Positions 9,856 through 18,929 of a stretch of DNA of 64,000 bases are shown here, piece by piece. Source of the DNA: Rhodanobacter sp. Lineage in GTDB: Bacteria; Pseudomonadota; Gammaproteobacteria; Xanthomonadales; Rhodanobacteraceae. How positions within the stretch are numbered: the first letter of the stretch is position 1; every line of letters begins with the position of its first letter. The notes under the pieces were generated by a model. The model was not told the DNA's origin and made no database searches. It saw only the letters and a list, made by a program, of their open reading frames with translations. Position numbers and translations under genes: made by a program. Where the stretch lies: assembly GCA_024711345.1 (NCBI GenBank), contig JANJTA010000036.1:1-64000 (forward strand), read 5' to 3'.

Positions 9856-9866
9856 GCAACACACCT

Positions 9867-9951
9867 GCCCAGGTGGCGGAACTGGTAGACGCACTACCTT
9901 GAGGTGGTAGCGACGCAAGTCGTAGGGGTTCGAGTCCCCTCTTGGGCACCA
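9867..9951 (+). tRNA. tRNA-Leu (anticodon GAG)
   Basis: The 85-base sequence folds as a class II tRNA. The acceptor stem GCCCAGG pairs with CTTGGGC and is followed by the encoded ACCA. The D-arm contains GGTAGACGC; the anticodon arm CTACC-TTGAGGT-GGTAG gives GAG, reading CUC/CUU; a long variable arm precedes the T-arm GGGGTTCGAGTCCCC. It lies 11 bases after secG and is followed by a strong terminator. Confidence 0.96.
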
Positions 9952-9985
9952 CATTGATGGCTCCGCTGGACATCGCGGGAGCCAG

Positions 9986-10014
9986 AAAAAACCGCCTTTT
10001 GGCGGTTTTTTTTT
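9986..10014 (+). terminator. Rho-independent terminator after tRNA-Leu
   Basis: AAAAAACCGCC, loop TTTT, and GGCGGTTTTTTTTT form a classic hairpin with a long T-run. The A-run on the 5' side would also make it work on the other strand. Confidence 0.92.
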
Positions 10015-10548
10015 GTTCGCGACGAGCGGGAAAGGGAAGGCACCGATCCGAGGCGCCAAGCTGGAGCAACGAACGAAGGTGGCAGATCAGCGCGGATATC
10101 GCACTACGCTTCCCGTACAGGGAGTGTAGGCGCCGGCCGACATATACGCCGTAATCCGCGTGACACATTACGCCGACCACCAGGGTAGGGCGGCGGTCAT
10201 GCGGTTGCGGGCCTCTCGCGGCAAGGGGGAATGGGGCCATGGTGACGATTTCGCTGGGGCAGGGGGCTACTGGCGGCTGGCATGTGAGCTCGTGTCCAAC
10301 ACGGCCTTCCCGGGCATTCGGTTTGCGTGGAAATGGCGGGCGTGCGTAACCGACTGACTCGACATGGCCGGGGCGACAGCAGCCGTGCCGCCGTGGCACT
10401 GGCATCCTGATCCACCGGCTGATGTCGAAACCCATCGCTGCAGCCTTCTCCGGTGGTCATTCCATGGCGTGCGGGTCGCGCGACGAGCCGCTTGCAAAGG
10501 TGTCTCATGCAGCCTAATTTCAGGCAGCCCAACCAAGGAGGGCGTCAA
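10015..10548. other. Gene-free region upstream of the GacA-like regulator
   Basis: I see no convincing coding frame here; the short open frames have no family resemblance or ribosome-binding site. The stretch presumably holds the promoter and a leader for the regulator at 10549. No GacA-type inverted repeat (TGTAAG...CTTACA) or other clear operator was found. Confidence 0.5.
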
Positions 10549-11202
10549 GTGATCAATGTGGTCCTGGTGGACGATCATGAGCTGGTTCGCACCGGCTTCC
10601 GAATGATCTTGCAGCAGCAGTCGGACATCCGTGTCGGGGGAGAGGCGGGCAGCGCCGAGGAGGGCCTGCAGCTGATCCGGAGTCTGAAACCCGACATCGC
10701 CCTGGTCGACGTGCACATGCCCGGCATGAGCGGGATCGAGCTGACCGAGCGCGTCTGTCGATCGAAGATGTCCACCCACGTCGTCATCGTGACGGTGGTC
10801 GATGACGCGCGTTTCCCCAAACGCCTGCTCGACGCCGGCGCGCTCGGCTACCTGACCAAGGGCTGCAGCGCCGACGAACTGGTATCCGCTGTGCGCCAGG
10901 TGGCCAATGGCCGCCGCTATCTTGCTCCGGCCGTAGCGCAGCAGTTGGCGTTGGCCACCCTCGACGGCAGTGCCTCGCCGTTCGACGTATTGTCCAGTCG
11001 CGAACTCGAGGTCGCGATGATGCTGGTGCGCGGCAAGCCGCTGACGATCATCGGCGAACAGCTCAATCTGAGCCCCAAGACGGTGTCCACCTACAAGCAG
11101 CGCCTGATGGAGAAGCTGCACGTGGACCATGTGCTCAGTCTTGCCCACCTGATGACGGTGCATGGACTGATCGACGTGCCGAATCATCATGTCGGTACGT
11201 GA
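10549..11202 (+). CDS. uvrY: GacA/UvrY-type response regulator
   Basis: The 217-residue regulator has a receiver domain (VVLVDDHELVRTGF, phosphorylated Asp in LVDVHMPG, Lys in YLTKG) and a C-terminal LuxR-type helix-turn-helix (LSSRELEVAMMLVRGKPL, LNLSPKTVSTYKQRLMEKL). This matches GacA/UvrY, the BarA/GacS partner that activates CsrB/RsmY-type RNAs. The start is a GTG: AAGGAGGG at 10535-10542 is spaced for it and the conserved INVVLVDDHE follows at once; upstream ATGs in frame have no such site. No cognate kinase is adjacent, as usual for this family. Confidence 0.86.
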   Translation: MINVVLVDDHELVRTGFRMILQQQSDIRVGGEAGSAEEGLQLIRSLKPDIALVDVHMPGMSGIELTERVCRSKMSTHVVIVTVVDDARFPKRLLDAGALGYLTKGCSADELVSAVRQVANGRRYLAPAVAQQLALATLDGSASPFDVLSSRELEVAMMLVRGKPLTIIGEQLNLSPKTVSTYKQRLMEKLHVDHVLSLAHLMTVHGLIDVPNHHVGT

Positions 11203-11228
11203 TGCCGCGCAGCCGGTGGCCTGAAGTT

Positions 11229-11262
11229 AAAAAAAAAAACCGGACCTGGGTCCGGTTTTTTT
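11229..11262. terminator. Bidirectional terminator between uvrY and rne
   Basis: An A-run followed by ACCGGA-CCTGGG-TCCGGT and a seven-T run forms a hairpin that can terminate uvrY rightward and rne leftward. Confidence 0.92.
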
Positions 11263-11285
11263 GTCGTGATCCAGGGTACGACGGC

Positions 11286-14200
11286 TCAGCCGTTCGAGTC
11301 GCCCTGGCGGGCGTCGGACTCGCCGCTTGACCGCGGCTCGCTCTCCTCGGGAGATGGCAGCGGTCCGGCCCGGTGAGTTGATTGCGCCAGCAGATCGCCC
11401 TGCTTTGGATGCGGCAGCGAAACCGCTGGCTGGGCCGCAACCGGTGCCGCAGTCACGTCGGCAGTGACTGCGGGAGACGCTGAGCTCGCCGAAGGGCTCG
11501 CTTCATGGGCAAGTGAAGCGGTCGGAGCCGGAGCTGTCGCCGCCGCGGCCGGCGTGGCAACCGTCAGACTCGCCTGGGTCAACTCCGTCGGGACGGGCTC
11601 CGTCCCCGATGTGGCGACGACCGTCGACGACGAGATGTCGTCGGTCGGTCGACTGAGCATCGTCGGGGCGGTGACGACGGTCGTCGACGCGGGATCGGTC
11701 CTGGCGGCCTGGGTATCCACGCCGTTCACCGTGACGCCGGTGGCTGGCGGCGTTGGCGCGGGAGTGCTTGCCGGGGCAATCCTGACAAGTTCGTCCTCGC
11801 CAGCGGCGGCCATTGCCGCGGCGGACTTCACCGCCTCGGGAATCGGCGGCAGCGGCGGCAGGTTGAATGCCGTGGTGACAGGCACCGCGGTGCCGGCAGC
11901 GGCCGAGACAGGCGCCATGGCGCGCGCTTCGTTCGGCTGAGCCGGCGTCGGCGGGCGAGCTGACGAAATGGCTGGTACCGCCTCGCCAGCGGCAGCCGCC
12001 GATGACGCTTCATGCGACGATGGTTCGCTGTGCGCGGCCGGGACCGTGGTCGCGGTGGTTTCGTCGCGGTCCTCGTCGTCGAGCGCCTGGGCCTGCGTGC
12101 TGTCGACATCCGTGCCGTTCGCGGCAGCTTCGTCGTGACGCCGGCGCCGGCGACCGCCGCGGCGACCGCGGCGGCGACGCGACTGGTTCCCTTCGGCATC
12201 GGTGGCGCTATCGGCGGCTTCGGGCGCTGCTGAAACCACCGGCGGCGTCAGCAACTGTTCGGCGTCCTTCGCCGCCTCAGCCGGCGGTGCGACCGCGGGG
12301 CGCTCGTCCGTGGCGACACGCGGCTGGCGCTCGACCTTGGCCGGCTGCGCCGGATTCGGCTTGCGCTCCGCACGCGCCGGGTTGCTCTCGGCTGCGGCGG
12401 CCGGTTTGGGCTGGCGATCTGCCTTGGCCGCCTGGCTCTGACCTTGCTGCGCAGGACGCGGCTGGGCCTCGTTGCCGCGCTGACGGTTGCCGCGGGTCTG
12501 TTGCGCGGAAGCGGGTTTGGTTGAGCCCGGCTGGGTGGCCTCGCGTCGCGGCTGGCGCGGCGACGATGCACTCGAACCGGCGCCGGGACGGCTGCCGCGC
12601 TCGTCGCGGCGGTTGCGGCTGCTGCCATCGCTGGCGTTGTCGGCGCGTTTCGGTGCCGGCGCGGGCGCTGCCGCCTCCGTGCTGCGGAACCAGCCAAACA
12701 GGCGTGAGATGATGCCGCCGCTCGGTGCCGGGGTGGGGGCAGGGGCCGCCGCCGGCTGGCGACGGGCAACCGGTGCTGCGGCGGCGACCGGCGCGGCGAC
12801 TTCCTCGCGCACCGGCGCCGGACTGGCCGGTACGATGCCGCTGACGGCAGGCTGTTCGCCGCTGCCCAGAGTCTGGCCCATCTTCGGCAGTTCGACGGCT
12901 TCCACCGCGGTGAGACGCTCGTAGCTGGGCTTGCTGTGCTCGCCCATGTCCGCCTCGCGGATGCGCTGGATCTCGATGTGCGGCGTCTCCAGTTTCTCGT
13001 CGGCGACGATCACCACGTGCGCCTTGTGGCGCAGCTCGATCTCGACCACGCTGGCGCGCTTCTCGTTGAGCAGGAAGTTGGCCACGCTGGTGGGCGCCTG
13101 CACCAGCACCTGGCCGGTGTTGTCCTTCATCGCGTGTTCTTCGATCAGCCGCAGGGTGGACAACGACAGCGACTCCACGCCGCGGATGTGACCGTGGCCT
13201 TCGCAGCGCGGGCAGGTGATCTGGGTGGCTTCGCCCAGGCTCGGACGCAAGCGTTGGCGCGACATCTCCAGCAGGCCGAAGCGCGAAATGCGACCGATCT
13301 GCACGCGCGCGCGATCCAGCTTCAGCGCCTCCTTCAGGCGATCCTCCACCTCACGCTGATGCTTGGGGCTGTCCATGTCGATGAAGTCGATCACCAGCAG
13401 GCCGCCCGCATCGCGGATGCGTGCCTGGCGGGCGATTTCCACCGCGGCCTCGCAATTGGTGTTGAACGCGGTTTCCTCGATGTCGCTGCCCTTGGTGGCC
13501 TTGGACGAGTTGACGTCGATCGCGGTCAGCGCCTCGGTCTGGTCGATCACGATCGAACCACCCGACGGCAGGCGTACCTGGCGGTCGAACGCGCTCTCGA
13601 TCTGCGTCTCGATCTGGTAGCGGGTGAACAGCGGGGTATCGTCGCGATACAGCTTGAGCTTGCGCAGGGCGTTGGGCATCACCTGCTGCATGAAGTCGCG
13701 GGCGTCGTTGTACAGCGGCTCGTCGTCGATCAGGATCTCGCCGATGTCGCTGCGCAGGTAGTCGCGCAGGGCGCGGATGAACAGCTTCGACTCCTGGTAG
13801 ATCAGGAACGGCGCCTTCTGCTTGCTGGCCGCTTCGGAGATCGACTTCCACAAGGTCAGCAGGTAATCCAGATCCCACTGCAGCTCTTCGGCGTCACGGC
13901 CGAGGCCGGCGGTACGCACGATCAGGCCGACATCGTCGGGCACCGTGACGTGATCCAGCGCTTCCTTCAGCGCCTGCCGGTCCTCGCCCTCGATCCGGCG
14001 CGAGACGCCGCCGGCCTTCGGGTTGTTCGGCATCAGCACCATGTAGCGGCCGGCCAGGCTGATGAACGTGGTTAGGGCGGCGCCCTTGTTGCCCCGTTCC
14101 TCTTTCTCCACCTGAACGACGACTTCCTGACCTTCCTTGATCAGTTCCCGGATGTTCGCCTTGTGCGGGTCCGAGCCCGGGGTGAAGTACTCGCGGGAGA

Positions 14201-14417
14201 TTTCCTTCAGCGGCAGGAAACCGTGGCGCTCGGCGCCGTACTCGACGAAACAGGCTTCGAGCGAAGCTTCAACTCTGGTGATTCGACCCTTGTAAATATT
14301 GGACTTTTTCTGCTCCCGCGAAGGGATTTCGATGTCCAGGTCGTAGAGGTTCTGGCCATCGACAATGGCCACGCGCAACTCTTCACGCTGAGTCGCGTTG
14401 ATCAACATGCGTTTCAT
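11286..14417 (-). CDS. rne: Ribonuclease E
   Basis: RNase E is the main endoribonuclease for mRNA decay and rRNA/tRNA processing and scaffolds the degradosome. In the 1043 residues, the N-terminal half holds the S1 domain (about 38-120), catalytic D301 ([12 protein letters not shown]) and D344 (LVIDFIDMD), and the Zn-link C402/C405 (CPRCEGHG), all within two residues of E. coli numbering. From about residue 530 on the protein is Ala/Pro/Gln-rich with an [14 protein letters not shown] patch, a disordered RNA-binding and scaffold tail that evolves quickly. The start [10 protein letters not shown] is universal in the family. Confidence 0.97.
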   Translation of the reverse strand: MKRMLINATQREELRVAIVDGQNLYDLDIEIPSREQKKSNIYKGRITRVEASLEACFVEYGAERHGFLPLKEISREYFTPGSDPHKANIRELIKEGQEVVVQVEKEERGNKGAALTTFISLAGRYMVLMPNNPKAGGVSRRIEGEDRQALKEALDHVTVPDDVGLIVRTAGLGRDAEELQWDLDYLLTLWKSISEAASKQKAPFLIYQESKLFIRALRDYLRSDIGEILIDDEPLYNDARDFMQQVMPNALRKLKLYRDDTPLFTRYQIETQIESAFDRQVRLPSGGSIVIDQTEALTAIDVNSSKATKGSDIEETAFNTNCEAAVEIARQARIRDAGGLLVIDFIDMDSPKHQREVEDRLKEALKLDRARVQIGRISRFGLLEMSRQRLRPSLGEATQITCPRCEGHGHIRGVESLSLSTLRLIEEHAMKDNTGQVLVQAPTSVANFLLNEKRASVVEIELRHKAHVVIVADEKLETPHIEIQRIREADMGEHSKPSYERLTAVEAVELPKMGQTLGSGEQPAVSGIVPASPAPVREEVAAPVAAAAPVARRQPAAAPAPTPAPSGGIISRLFGWFRSTEAAAPAPAPKRADNASDGSSRNRRDERGSRPGAGSSASSPRQPRREATQPGSTKPASAQQTRGNRQRGNEAQPRPAQQGQSQAAKADRQPKPAAAAESNPARAERKPNPAQPAKVERQPRVATDERPAVAPPAEAAKDAEQLLTPPVVSAAPEAADSATDAEGNQSRRRRGRRGGRRRRRHDEAAANGTDVDSTQAQALDDEDRDETTATTVPAAHSEPSSHEASSAAAAGEAVPAISSARPPTPAQPNEARAMAPVSAAAGTAVPVTTAFNLPPLPPIPEAVKSAAAMAAAGEDELVRIAPASTPAPTPPATGVTVNGVDTQAARTDPASTTVVTAPTMLSRPTDDISSSTVVATSGTEPVPTELTQASLTVATPAAAATAPAPTASLAHEASPSASSASPAVTADVTAAPVAAQPAVSLPHPKQGDLLAQSTHRAGPLPSPEESEPRSSGESDARQGDSNG

Positions 14418-14753
14418 GGTGGTAATCCTCGGCTTGGCCGCGCGTCGCGCGCCCCGGTGGCGCCACGATGGCGGCCTGCCGTGGATCGCGCCGCTGCGGT
14501 TAAGCGGCAAAAAAACCGGCACCGTTTCCGGCGTCGGGATGATTCGGTCAGCTGCGCCTGCCGCCTCGATACCGCAATGGCATCGGACAAACGACGGCCC
14601 AAACCGTTACGATGAAAGGGAGTCGCCACCGGCCGCCCGAAAGCAACTGGAGCAATCCTCGCCGACGTTACGGGCAGGCACCCGGCCCGGTCCGTACTTC
14701 GACGGGCTGAATGCAGCGCCCGCCGAGTATCCTATTTAAGCAGGTTTTTTTCA
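14418..14753. promoter_or_regulatory. rne leader and rne/rluC divergent promoter region
   Basis: These 336 bases separate divergent rne and rluC and hold no gene. On the minus strand, about 14508-14533, the rne leader can form CGCCG-GAAA-CGGTG followed by CCGG and seven Ts, a GNRA-capped hairpin close to a T-run. In E. coli the rne 5'UTR carries hairpins used for autoregulation; similar control here is inferred only. The rluC side ends with an AT-rich TATCCTATTTAAG before a T-rich stretch. Confidence 0.45.
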
Positions 14754-15752
14754 ATGCAGACGGCAACTTCCCATGACGCACCTCACGGGGTACGTCAGGT
14801 CGAGATTGGCCCCGAGCGCGACGGGCAACGCATCGACAACGCGCTGATGACCCTGCTCAAGGGTGTGCCCAAAAGCATGATTTATCGGCTTTTGCGCACC
14901 GGTCAGGTACGAGTGAACGGCAAACGGGCCAAGCCGGATACGCGTCTCGCTGACGGCGATACGCTGCGCATTCCCCCGGTGCGGGTGGCGGACCGGCCGG
15001 AAGAACGAGCGCCGGCCACGGGCTTGGTGGCGACAGTCGCCGAGTCGGTCATTTTCGAGAACAAGCACTTTCTGGTGATCGACAAGCCGGCCGGCGTGGC
15101 CAGCCATGGCGGCAGCGGGGTCAGCCATGGGGCGATCGAACTGCTGCGCGCCGCCCGCCCGCAGGAGCACTTGGAGCTGGTGCACCGGCTCGACCGCGAC
15201 ACCAGCGGCGTGCTGGTGTTTGCCCGCACCCGGGCCGGATTGACCGGCCTGCAGGCGGCGATCCGGGCCGGCGAGGTCACCAAGCAGTACCTGTGCCTGA
15301 TGCTTGGCCATCCGTCCAAGGCGAAGTTCGACGTAAATGCGCCGTTGCTGAAATCCGTGCTGCAGGGCGGCGAGCGGATGGTACGGGTGGCCGACAACGG
15401 CAAGCCGTCGCTGACCTTCTTCCGCGAGATGGAGCAATACCCCAGCGCCCGTCTGATGCAGGCCACGCTGGGCACCGGCCGCACCCACCAGATCCGCGTG
15501 CACGCGGCGCACATCGGCCATCCGCTGGCTGGCGACCCGAAGTACGGCGACCGCGAGATGAACAAGCGCTACCGCGAGATGGGCCTGAACCGGATGTTCC
15601 TGCATGCCTCGCACATGAGTTTCGACCTCGACGGGCGTTCCTACAGCTTTTCCGCGCCGTTGCCGGAGGATCTCAAGGATTTCCTCGACGTGCTGGCGGT
15701 GAAGGGCAAGCGATTGGTGTGGATGCAGGAAAAATCGCGCACCGATTTCTGA
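14754..15752 (+). CDS. rluC: 23S rRNA pseudouridine synthase RluC
   Basis: The 332-residue enzyme has an N-terminal S4-like RNA-binding domain (IDNALMTLL, then MIYRLLRTGQVRVNG) and a RluA-family catalytic domain with VHRLDRDTSG, in which D147 is the nucleophilic Asp; TGRTHQIRVH and GDPKYGD follow. In E. coli RluC modifies U955, U2504 and U2580. The rne-rluC divergent pair is conserved in gammaproteobacteria, favouring RluC over RluD. It ends one base before the phhB stop on the other strand. Confidence 0.93.
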   Translation: MQTATSHDAPHGVRQVEIGPERDGQRIDNALMTLLKGVPKSMIYRLLRTGQVRVNGKRAKPDTRLADGDTLRIPPVRVADRPEERAPATGLVATVAESVIFENKHFLVIDKPAGVASHGGSGVSHGAIELLRAARPQEHLELVHRLDRDTSGVLVFARTRAGLTGLQAAIRAGEVTKQYLCLMLGHPSKAKFDVNAPLLKSVLQGGERMVRVADNGKPSLTFFREMEQYPSARLMQATLGTGRTHQIRVHAAHIGHPLAGDPKYGDREMNKRYREMGLNRMFLHASHMSFDLDGRSYSFSAPLPEDLKDFLDVLAVKGKRLVWMQEKSRTDF

Positions 15753-16088
15753 TCAGCGCGCCAGCAGGGCGTCGACCCGTGCCGCACAGATGAAGTCGTT
15801 CAGCGACAGGCCGCCCACGTCGTGGGTCGACCACAGCAGTTGGCAGTGGCCATAGCCGGCTTCGAGATCCGGGTGATGGTCTTCCTGGTTGGCCATGAAG
15901 CCCACCGCGTTGATGAAACCCAGGGTGTGGTGGAAATCCGCGAAGCGGAAATCCTTGACGATCGCGTCGCCGCGCCGCTGCCAGCCCGGCAGCTGCCGCA
16001 GCAGCTCGTCCACCTGGGCGGCGTCCAGTGCGTGTTCCTTGCCTTTGCGCGGTTGGCAGTGCTGGCTGGCCAGGTTATTGGCATTCAT
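15753..16088 (-). CDS. phhB: 4a-hydroxytetrahydrobiopterin dehydratase (PCD)
   Basis: Pterin-4a-carbinolamine dehydratase recycles the pterin cofactor of aromatic amino acid hydroxylases. The 111-residue protein shows the family signature DFHHTLGFINAVGFMANQ then EDHHPDLEAGYGHC and a late STHDVGGLSLNDF; the conserved histidines are all present. I chose the ATG at 16088 because GGAG lies 6 bases upstream; a start at 16100 is possible. No phenylalanine hydroxylase gene lies in the window. It converges on rluC. Confidence 0.92.
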   Translation of the reverse strand: MNANNLASQHCQPRKGKEHALDAAQVDELLRQLPGWQRRGDAIVKDFRFADFHHTLGFINAVGFMANQEDHHPDLEAGYGHCQLLWSTHDVGGLSLNDFICAARVDALLAR

Positions 16089-16240
16089 GAAGGTCTCCAT
16101 CGGGGTTGAGATGCTTGGGACGTGAAGCGTCGAAGCTGCATGGACAAAAGTCAAAGCGGGCGTGCGGCTCGAAACTGGACTAAAATGGTGCTGTTTCGCC
16201 GGCGCCGCAGCCGGCACCGATTTGAAGACCCGGAGCAGGC

Positions 16241-16849
16241 ATGATCGAAATCTCGGAACGCGCGCAGCAGCATTTCTTGCGCCTCCTTTCGCAGCAGGGC
16301 ATCGACGGGTTGGGTATCCGCCTGCGGGTGACTTCGCCGGGCACGCCGGCAGCGAACTGTGAGTTGGAGTTCTGTGAGCCGATGGACCTGGTTGGCGGTG
16401 AGTGGACGATCGAATGCGCCGGCTTCGACTTCCATATCGACGGCGACAGCGCCAGCTGGCTGGACCAGGCCAGCATCGACTTCGAGCCGAACGCCACCGG
16501 CGGCCAGCTCAATATCCGCGCGCCGAAGATCAAGGGCGACGTGCCTGGCGTGGAAGCAGGTCTGATCGAACGCGTGCGTTACGTACTGGAAGCGGAAATC
16601 AACCCGAAGCTGGCTTCGCACGGCGGCCGGGTCAGCCTGTTGGAGATCGACGCCGACGGGGCGGTGCTGCTGCAGTTCGGCGGCGGCTGTCACGGTTGCG
16701 GCATGGTCGACGTGACGCTGAAACAGGGCGTGGAAAAGACCCTGCGCGAGCGGGTGCCCGAAGTCACCGCGGTGCGTGACGCCACTGATCATGCCTCCGG
16801 CGCAAAGCCTTACTACAGCAAGGCGGGAGGCAAGTCGGCGCTCGCCTGA
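16241..16849 (+). CDS. nfuA: Fe-S biogenesis protein NfuA
   Basis: The 202-residue carrier combines an N-terminal degenerate A-type (HesB-like) domain (MIEISERAQQHFLRLLSQQG) with a C-terminal Nfu domain whose GGGCHGCGMVDVTL supplies the CxxC pair that holds a 4Fe-4S cluster at the dimer interface. NfuA delivers clusters to target enzymes under oxidative or iron stress. Length and two-domain layout match E. coli NfuA. GGAGCAGG precedes the ATG and a strong terminator follows. Confidence 0.95.
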   Translation: MIEISERAQQHFLRLLSQQGIDGLGIRLRVTSPGTPAANCELEFCEPMDLVGGEWTIECAGFDFHIDGDSASWLDQASIDFEPNATGGQLNIRAPKIKGDVPGVEAGLIERVRYVLEAEINPKLASHGGRVSLLEIDADGAVLLQFGGGCHGCGMVDVTLKQGVEKTLRERVPEVTAVRDATDHASGAKPYYSKAGGKSALA

Positions 16850-16870
16850 AGGACAACGCAGCCGGTACAA

Positions 16871-16908
16871 AAGCAAAGGGCCCGCCGAGTGCGGGCCCTT
16901 TGCTTCTT
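16871..16908. terminator. Terminator after nfuA
   Basis: AAGCAAAGGGCCCGC, loop CGAGT, and GCGGGCCCTTTGCTT form a perfect 15-bp stem. It lies between convergent nfuA and the cytochrome c gene and could serve both; the T-run is short. Confidence 0.82.
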
Positions 16909-16926
16909 AGCGTGCAGAGGACTGCG

Positions 16927-17280
16927 TTACTTGCTGCCGCTGATGTGGTTCTTGAGGGTGTCGAGCTTGCTGGGCAGGCCGGAGAAGTACGCCGAGACGT
17001 CTTCGATGTCCTGGTCGGACAAGGTGGCCACCATGCCTTTCATGATCGGGTTGTCGCGCTGGCCGTCCTTGTACTCGTGCAGCACGCGCTGCAGGTAGAG
17101 GTTGTACTGGCCAGCCAAGCGGGGATACTGCGGATCCACGGCGTTGCCATCGGTGCCATGGCAGGCGAAGCAGGTGGCGGCTTTCTGCTTGCCGTTTTCG
17201 GCGTTGCCCGCGGCAAGCAACTGGGAGGAAGCGAACGCCAGGATGGCGCCGAATGAAAGCAGGGTAATTGCACGTTTCAT
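16927..17280 (-). CDS. Single-haem periplasmic cytochrome c
   Basis: The 117-residue product has a Sec signal peptide ending near QLLAAG and one haem motif CFACHG, with a later Met (PIMKGMVATLSDQDIEDVSAYFSGL) as likely sixth ligand. It resembles half of a class I c4/c5-type cytochrome, an electron carrier to terminal oxidases. The ATG at 17280 begins the signal peptide; the longer frame upstream reads through the neighbouring gene. It is 19 bases downstream of a related gene, likely one operon. Confidence 0.9.
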   Translation of the reverse strand: MKRAITLLSFGAILAFASSQLLAAGNAENGKQKAATCFACHGTDGNAVDPQYPRLAGQYNLYLQRVLHEYKDGQRDNPIMKGMVATLSDQDIEDVSAYFSGLPSKLDTLKNHISGSK

Positions 17281-17299
17281 GCGGGAAGTCCTTGGCAAC

Positions 17300-17623
17300 T
17301 TACTTGGCGAGGCTGGAAAGATAGGCGGCAATGTTCTGGATGTCCGTGGCCGACAGGCTCTGCGCCTGCGCGTCCATGGTCGGATGCTTGCGGCCGCCGT
17401 TCTGGTAACCCTGCAGGGCATTGACGATGTACTGCTCGTTCTGGCCCGCGATCTTCGGCACCGGGTACTGCGGATAGGCGTTGGTGTAACCCGGTACGCC
17501 GTGGCAGCCGGCGCAGGTGTAGACCAGAGCGCGTCCGGCGGCCTTGTCGCCTTCGGCGTGCACGCTACTGGCGGCGAAAAAGACTGTGGCCGCGGCCAAG
17601 CCAAGCAAGGGCAATCGATTCAT
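17300..17623 (-). CDS. Single-haem periplasmic cytochrome c
   Basis: The 107-residue protein has a signal peptide (MNRLPLLGLAAATVFFAASS, then VHA), haem motif CAGCHG and a C-terminal PTMDAQAQSLSATDIQNIAAYL helix with Met ligand. Together with the next gene it looks like a split c4-type di-haem cytochrome. Two starts are possible: ATG at 17632 (MISMNRL, GTGGGA site) or 17623 (cleaner signal peptide). A TATACT/TTGTTA promoter and an FNR-type palindrome lie just upstream. Confidence 0.9.
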   Translation of the reverse strand: MNRLPLLGLAAATVFFAASSVHAEGDKAAGRALVYTCAGCHGVPGYTNAYPQYPVPKIAGQNEQYIVNALQGYQNGGRKHPTMDAQAQSLSATDIQNIAAYLSSLAK

Positions 17624-17672
17624 CGAGATCATTCCCACGAGTGCGACGGATACGGGAGTACGCAACCCCGCA

Positions 17673-17702
17673 AGTATAGACGTTGCGTTAACGCCCTAAC
17701 AA
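17673..17702 (-). promoter_or_regulatory. Promoter of the cytochrome c pair
   Basis: Reading leftward, TTGTTA (17702-17697) and TATACT (17678-17673) are separated by 18 bases, about 50 bases before the first cytochrome start codon. This fits a sigma70-type promoter. Confidence 0.6.
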
Positions 17703-17710
17703 CACTCGCT

Positions 17711-17724
17711 TTGACGTTGGTCAA
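17711..17724. promoter_or_regulatory. FNR/DNR-type palindrome
   Basis: TTGACGTTGGTCAA is a perfect TTGAC-N4-GTCAA palindrome, matching the FNR/ANR/DNR/FixK recognition pattern. It sits 8 bases upstream of the -35 hexamer of the cytochrome c promoter, near -51. Control by oxygen or NO is therefore plausible for cytochrome genes, but no regulator gene is in the window. Confidence 0.5.
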
Positions 17725-17772
17725 TGTTTGCACCGCGCGCATCCGATATGGCGCCGCGTTCATCAAGCGGCA

Positions 17773-17802
17773 TTGCTGTGGCGATCCGTGCCCCCATATA
17801 CT
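17773..17802 (+). promoter_or_regulatory. ssrA promoter
   Basis: TTGCTG (17773-17778) and TATACT (17797-17802), 18 bases apart, precede the mature tmRNA 5' end by 23 bases, leaving a short precursor leader for RNase P processing. Confidence 0.7.
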
Positions 17803-17825
17803 GGCGCAGTCGGCTCGTTTTCCCC

Positions 17826-18179
<354 letters not shown>

Positions 18180-18183
18180 ACAC

Positions 18184-18215
18184 GAAACCCCCGGCTTGCC
18201 GGGGGTTTCCTTTTA
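18184..18215 (+). terminator. ssrA terminator
   Basis: GAAACCCCCGGC-TTG-CCGGGGGTTTC followed by CTTTT makes a 12-bp hairpin with a short T-run directly after tmRNA. It may also terminate smpB from the other side. Confidence 0.85.
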
Positions 18216-18232
18216 GGTTTCCTGCAACGGTT

Positions 18233-18724
18233 TCAGGCTGCGCGATTGTGCGAGCGCATGGTGCGCTGTTTCTCGATCTGCCAGTCGCGCTGCTTTTCCG
18301 TGTCGCGCTTGTCGTGCTCCTGCTTGCCGCGGGCAAGGCCGATCTCGACCTTCACCTTGTTGCCTTTCCAGTACAGCGCCGTGGGCACCAGGGTGTAGCC
18401 CTTGCGCTCGACCGCGCCGACCAACTGGTCGATTTCCTTGCGATGCAGCAGCAGCTTGCGGGTGCGCCGGTCTTCGGCGATGACATGGGTGGACGCACTG
18501 ATCAGTGGCGGGATCGAAGCACCGACCAGGAAAATCTCATTCTTGAGTACGACCGCATAGGCGTCGCCAAAATTGATCCGCCCCGCGCGCAGGGCTTTCA
18601 GTTCCCAGCCCTGCAGGGCGATGCCGGCTTCGAAGCGCTGGTCGATGTGGTACTCGAAGCGCGCGCGCTTGTTCAGCGCGATGGTGCCGCTGCCCTTGTT
18701 GTCCTTGTCCTTGCTCTTAGCCAT
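18233..18724 (-). CDS. smpB: SsrA-binding protein SmpB
   Basis: The 163-residue RNA-binding protein carries tmRNA to stalled ribosomes. It contains the OB-fold signature ([20 protein letters not shown], then [18 protein letters not shown]) and the basic C-terminal tail ([18 protein letters not shown]) that mimics an mRNA in the decoding channel. Length is typical. It is convergent with ssrA, its functional partner. Confidence 0.97.
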   Translation of the reverse strand: MAKSKDKDNKGSGTIALNKRARFEYHIDQRFEAGIALQGWELKALRAGRINFGDAYAVVLKNEIFLVGASIPPLISASTHVIAEDRRTRKLLLHRKEIDQLVGAVERKGYTLVPTALYWKGNKVKVEIGLARGKQEHDKRDTEKQRDWQIEKQRTMRSHNRAA

Positions 18725-18798
18725 GTCCGCTAAACTTCGGGCCTCTGGGCGGCCGCGCTGCCTGCGCGCCTTTCAGGGGCAGCGCTTCTTTTGAGAGT

Positions 18799-18910
18799 GC
18801 ATCCATGGATGGATGCCCGTTTGATCTTCGCATTCATGGAGGAACGCAAAAACCACAGAGCGCGTCCATGCTGGGACGCTTGCCTGATCTTCGCATTCAC
18901 GGATGAATGC
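18799..18910. repeat. REP-like array of four 18-bp imperfect palindromes
   Basis: Four 18-bp imperfect palindromes lie at 18799-18816 (GCATCCATGGATGGATGC), 18830-18847 (GCATTCATGGAGGAACGC), 18862-18879 (GCGTCCATGCTGGGACGC) and 18893-18910 (GCATTCACGGATGAATGC). They form two copies, 63 bases apart, of one 49-base unit: palindrome, a 13-base spacer ending TGATCTTC, palindrome. This BIME-like design is typical of REP elements. It lies between divergent smpB and ratA. Confidence 0.78.
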
Positions 18911-18929
18911 ACAAGCCCAAGAGGTTGCC

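Noticed and set aside
18903-18929. ATG start for ratA
   Set aside because: Lies within a REP-like palindrome and adds residues not seen in the family; GTG 18930 has a better ribosome-binding site.
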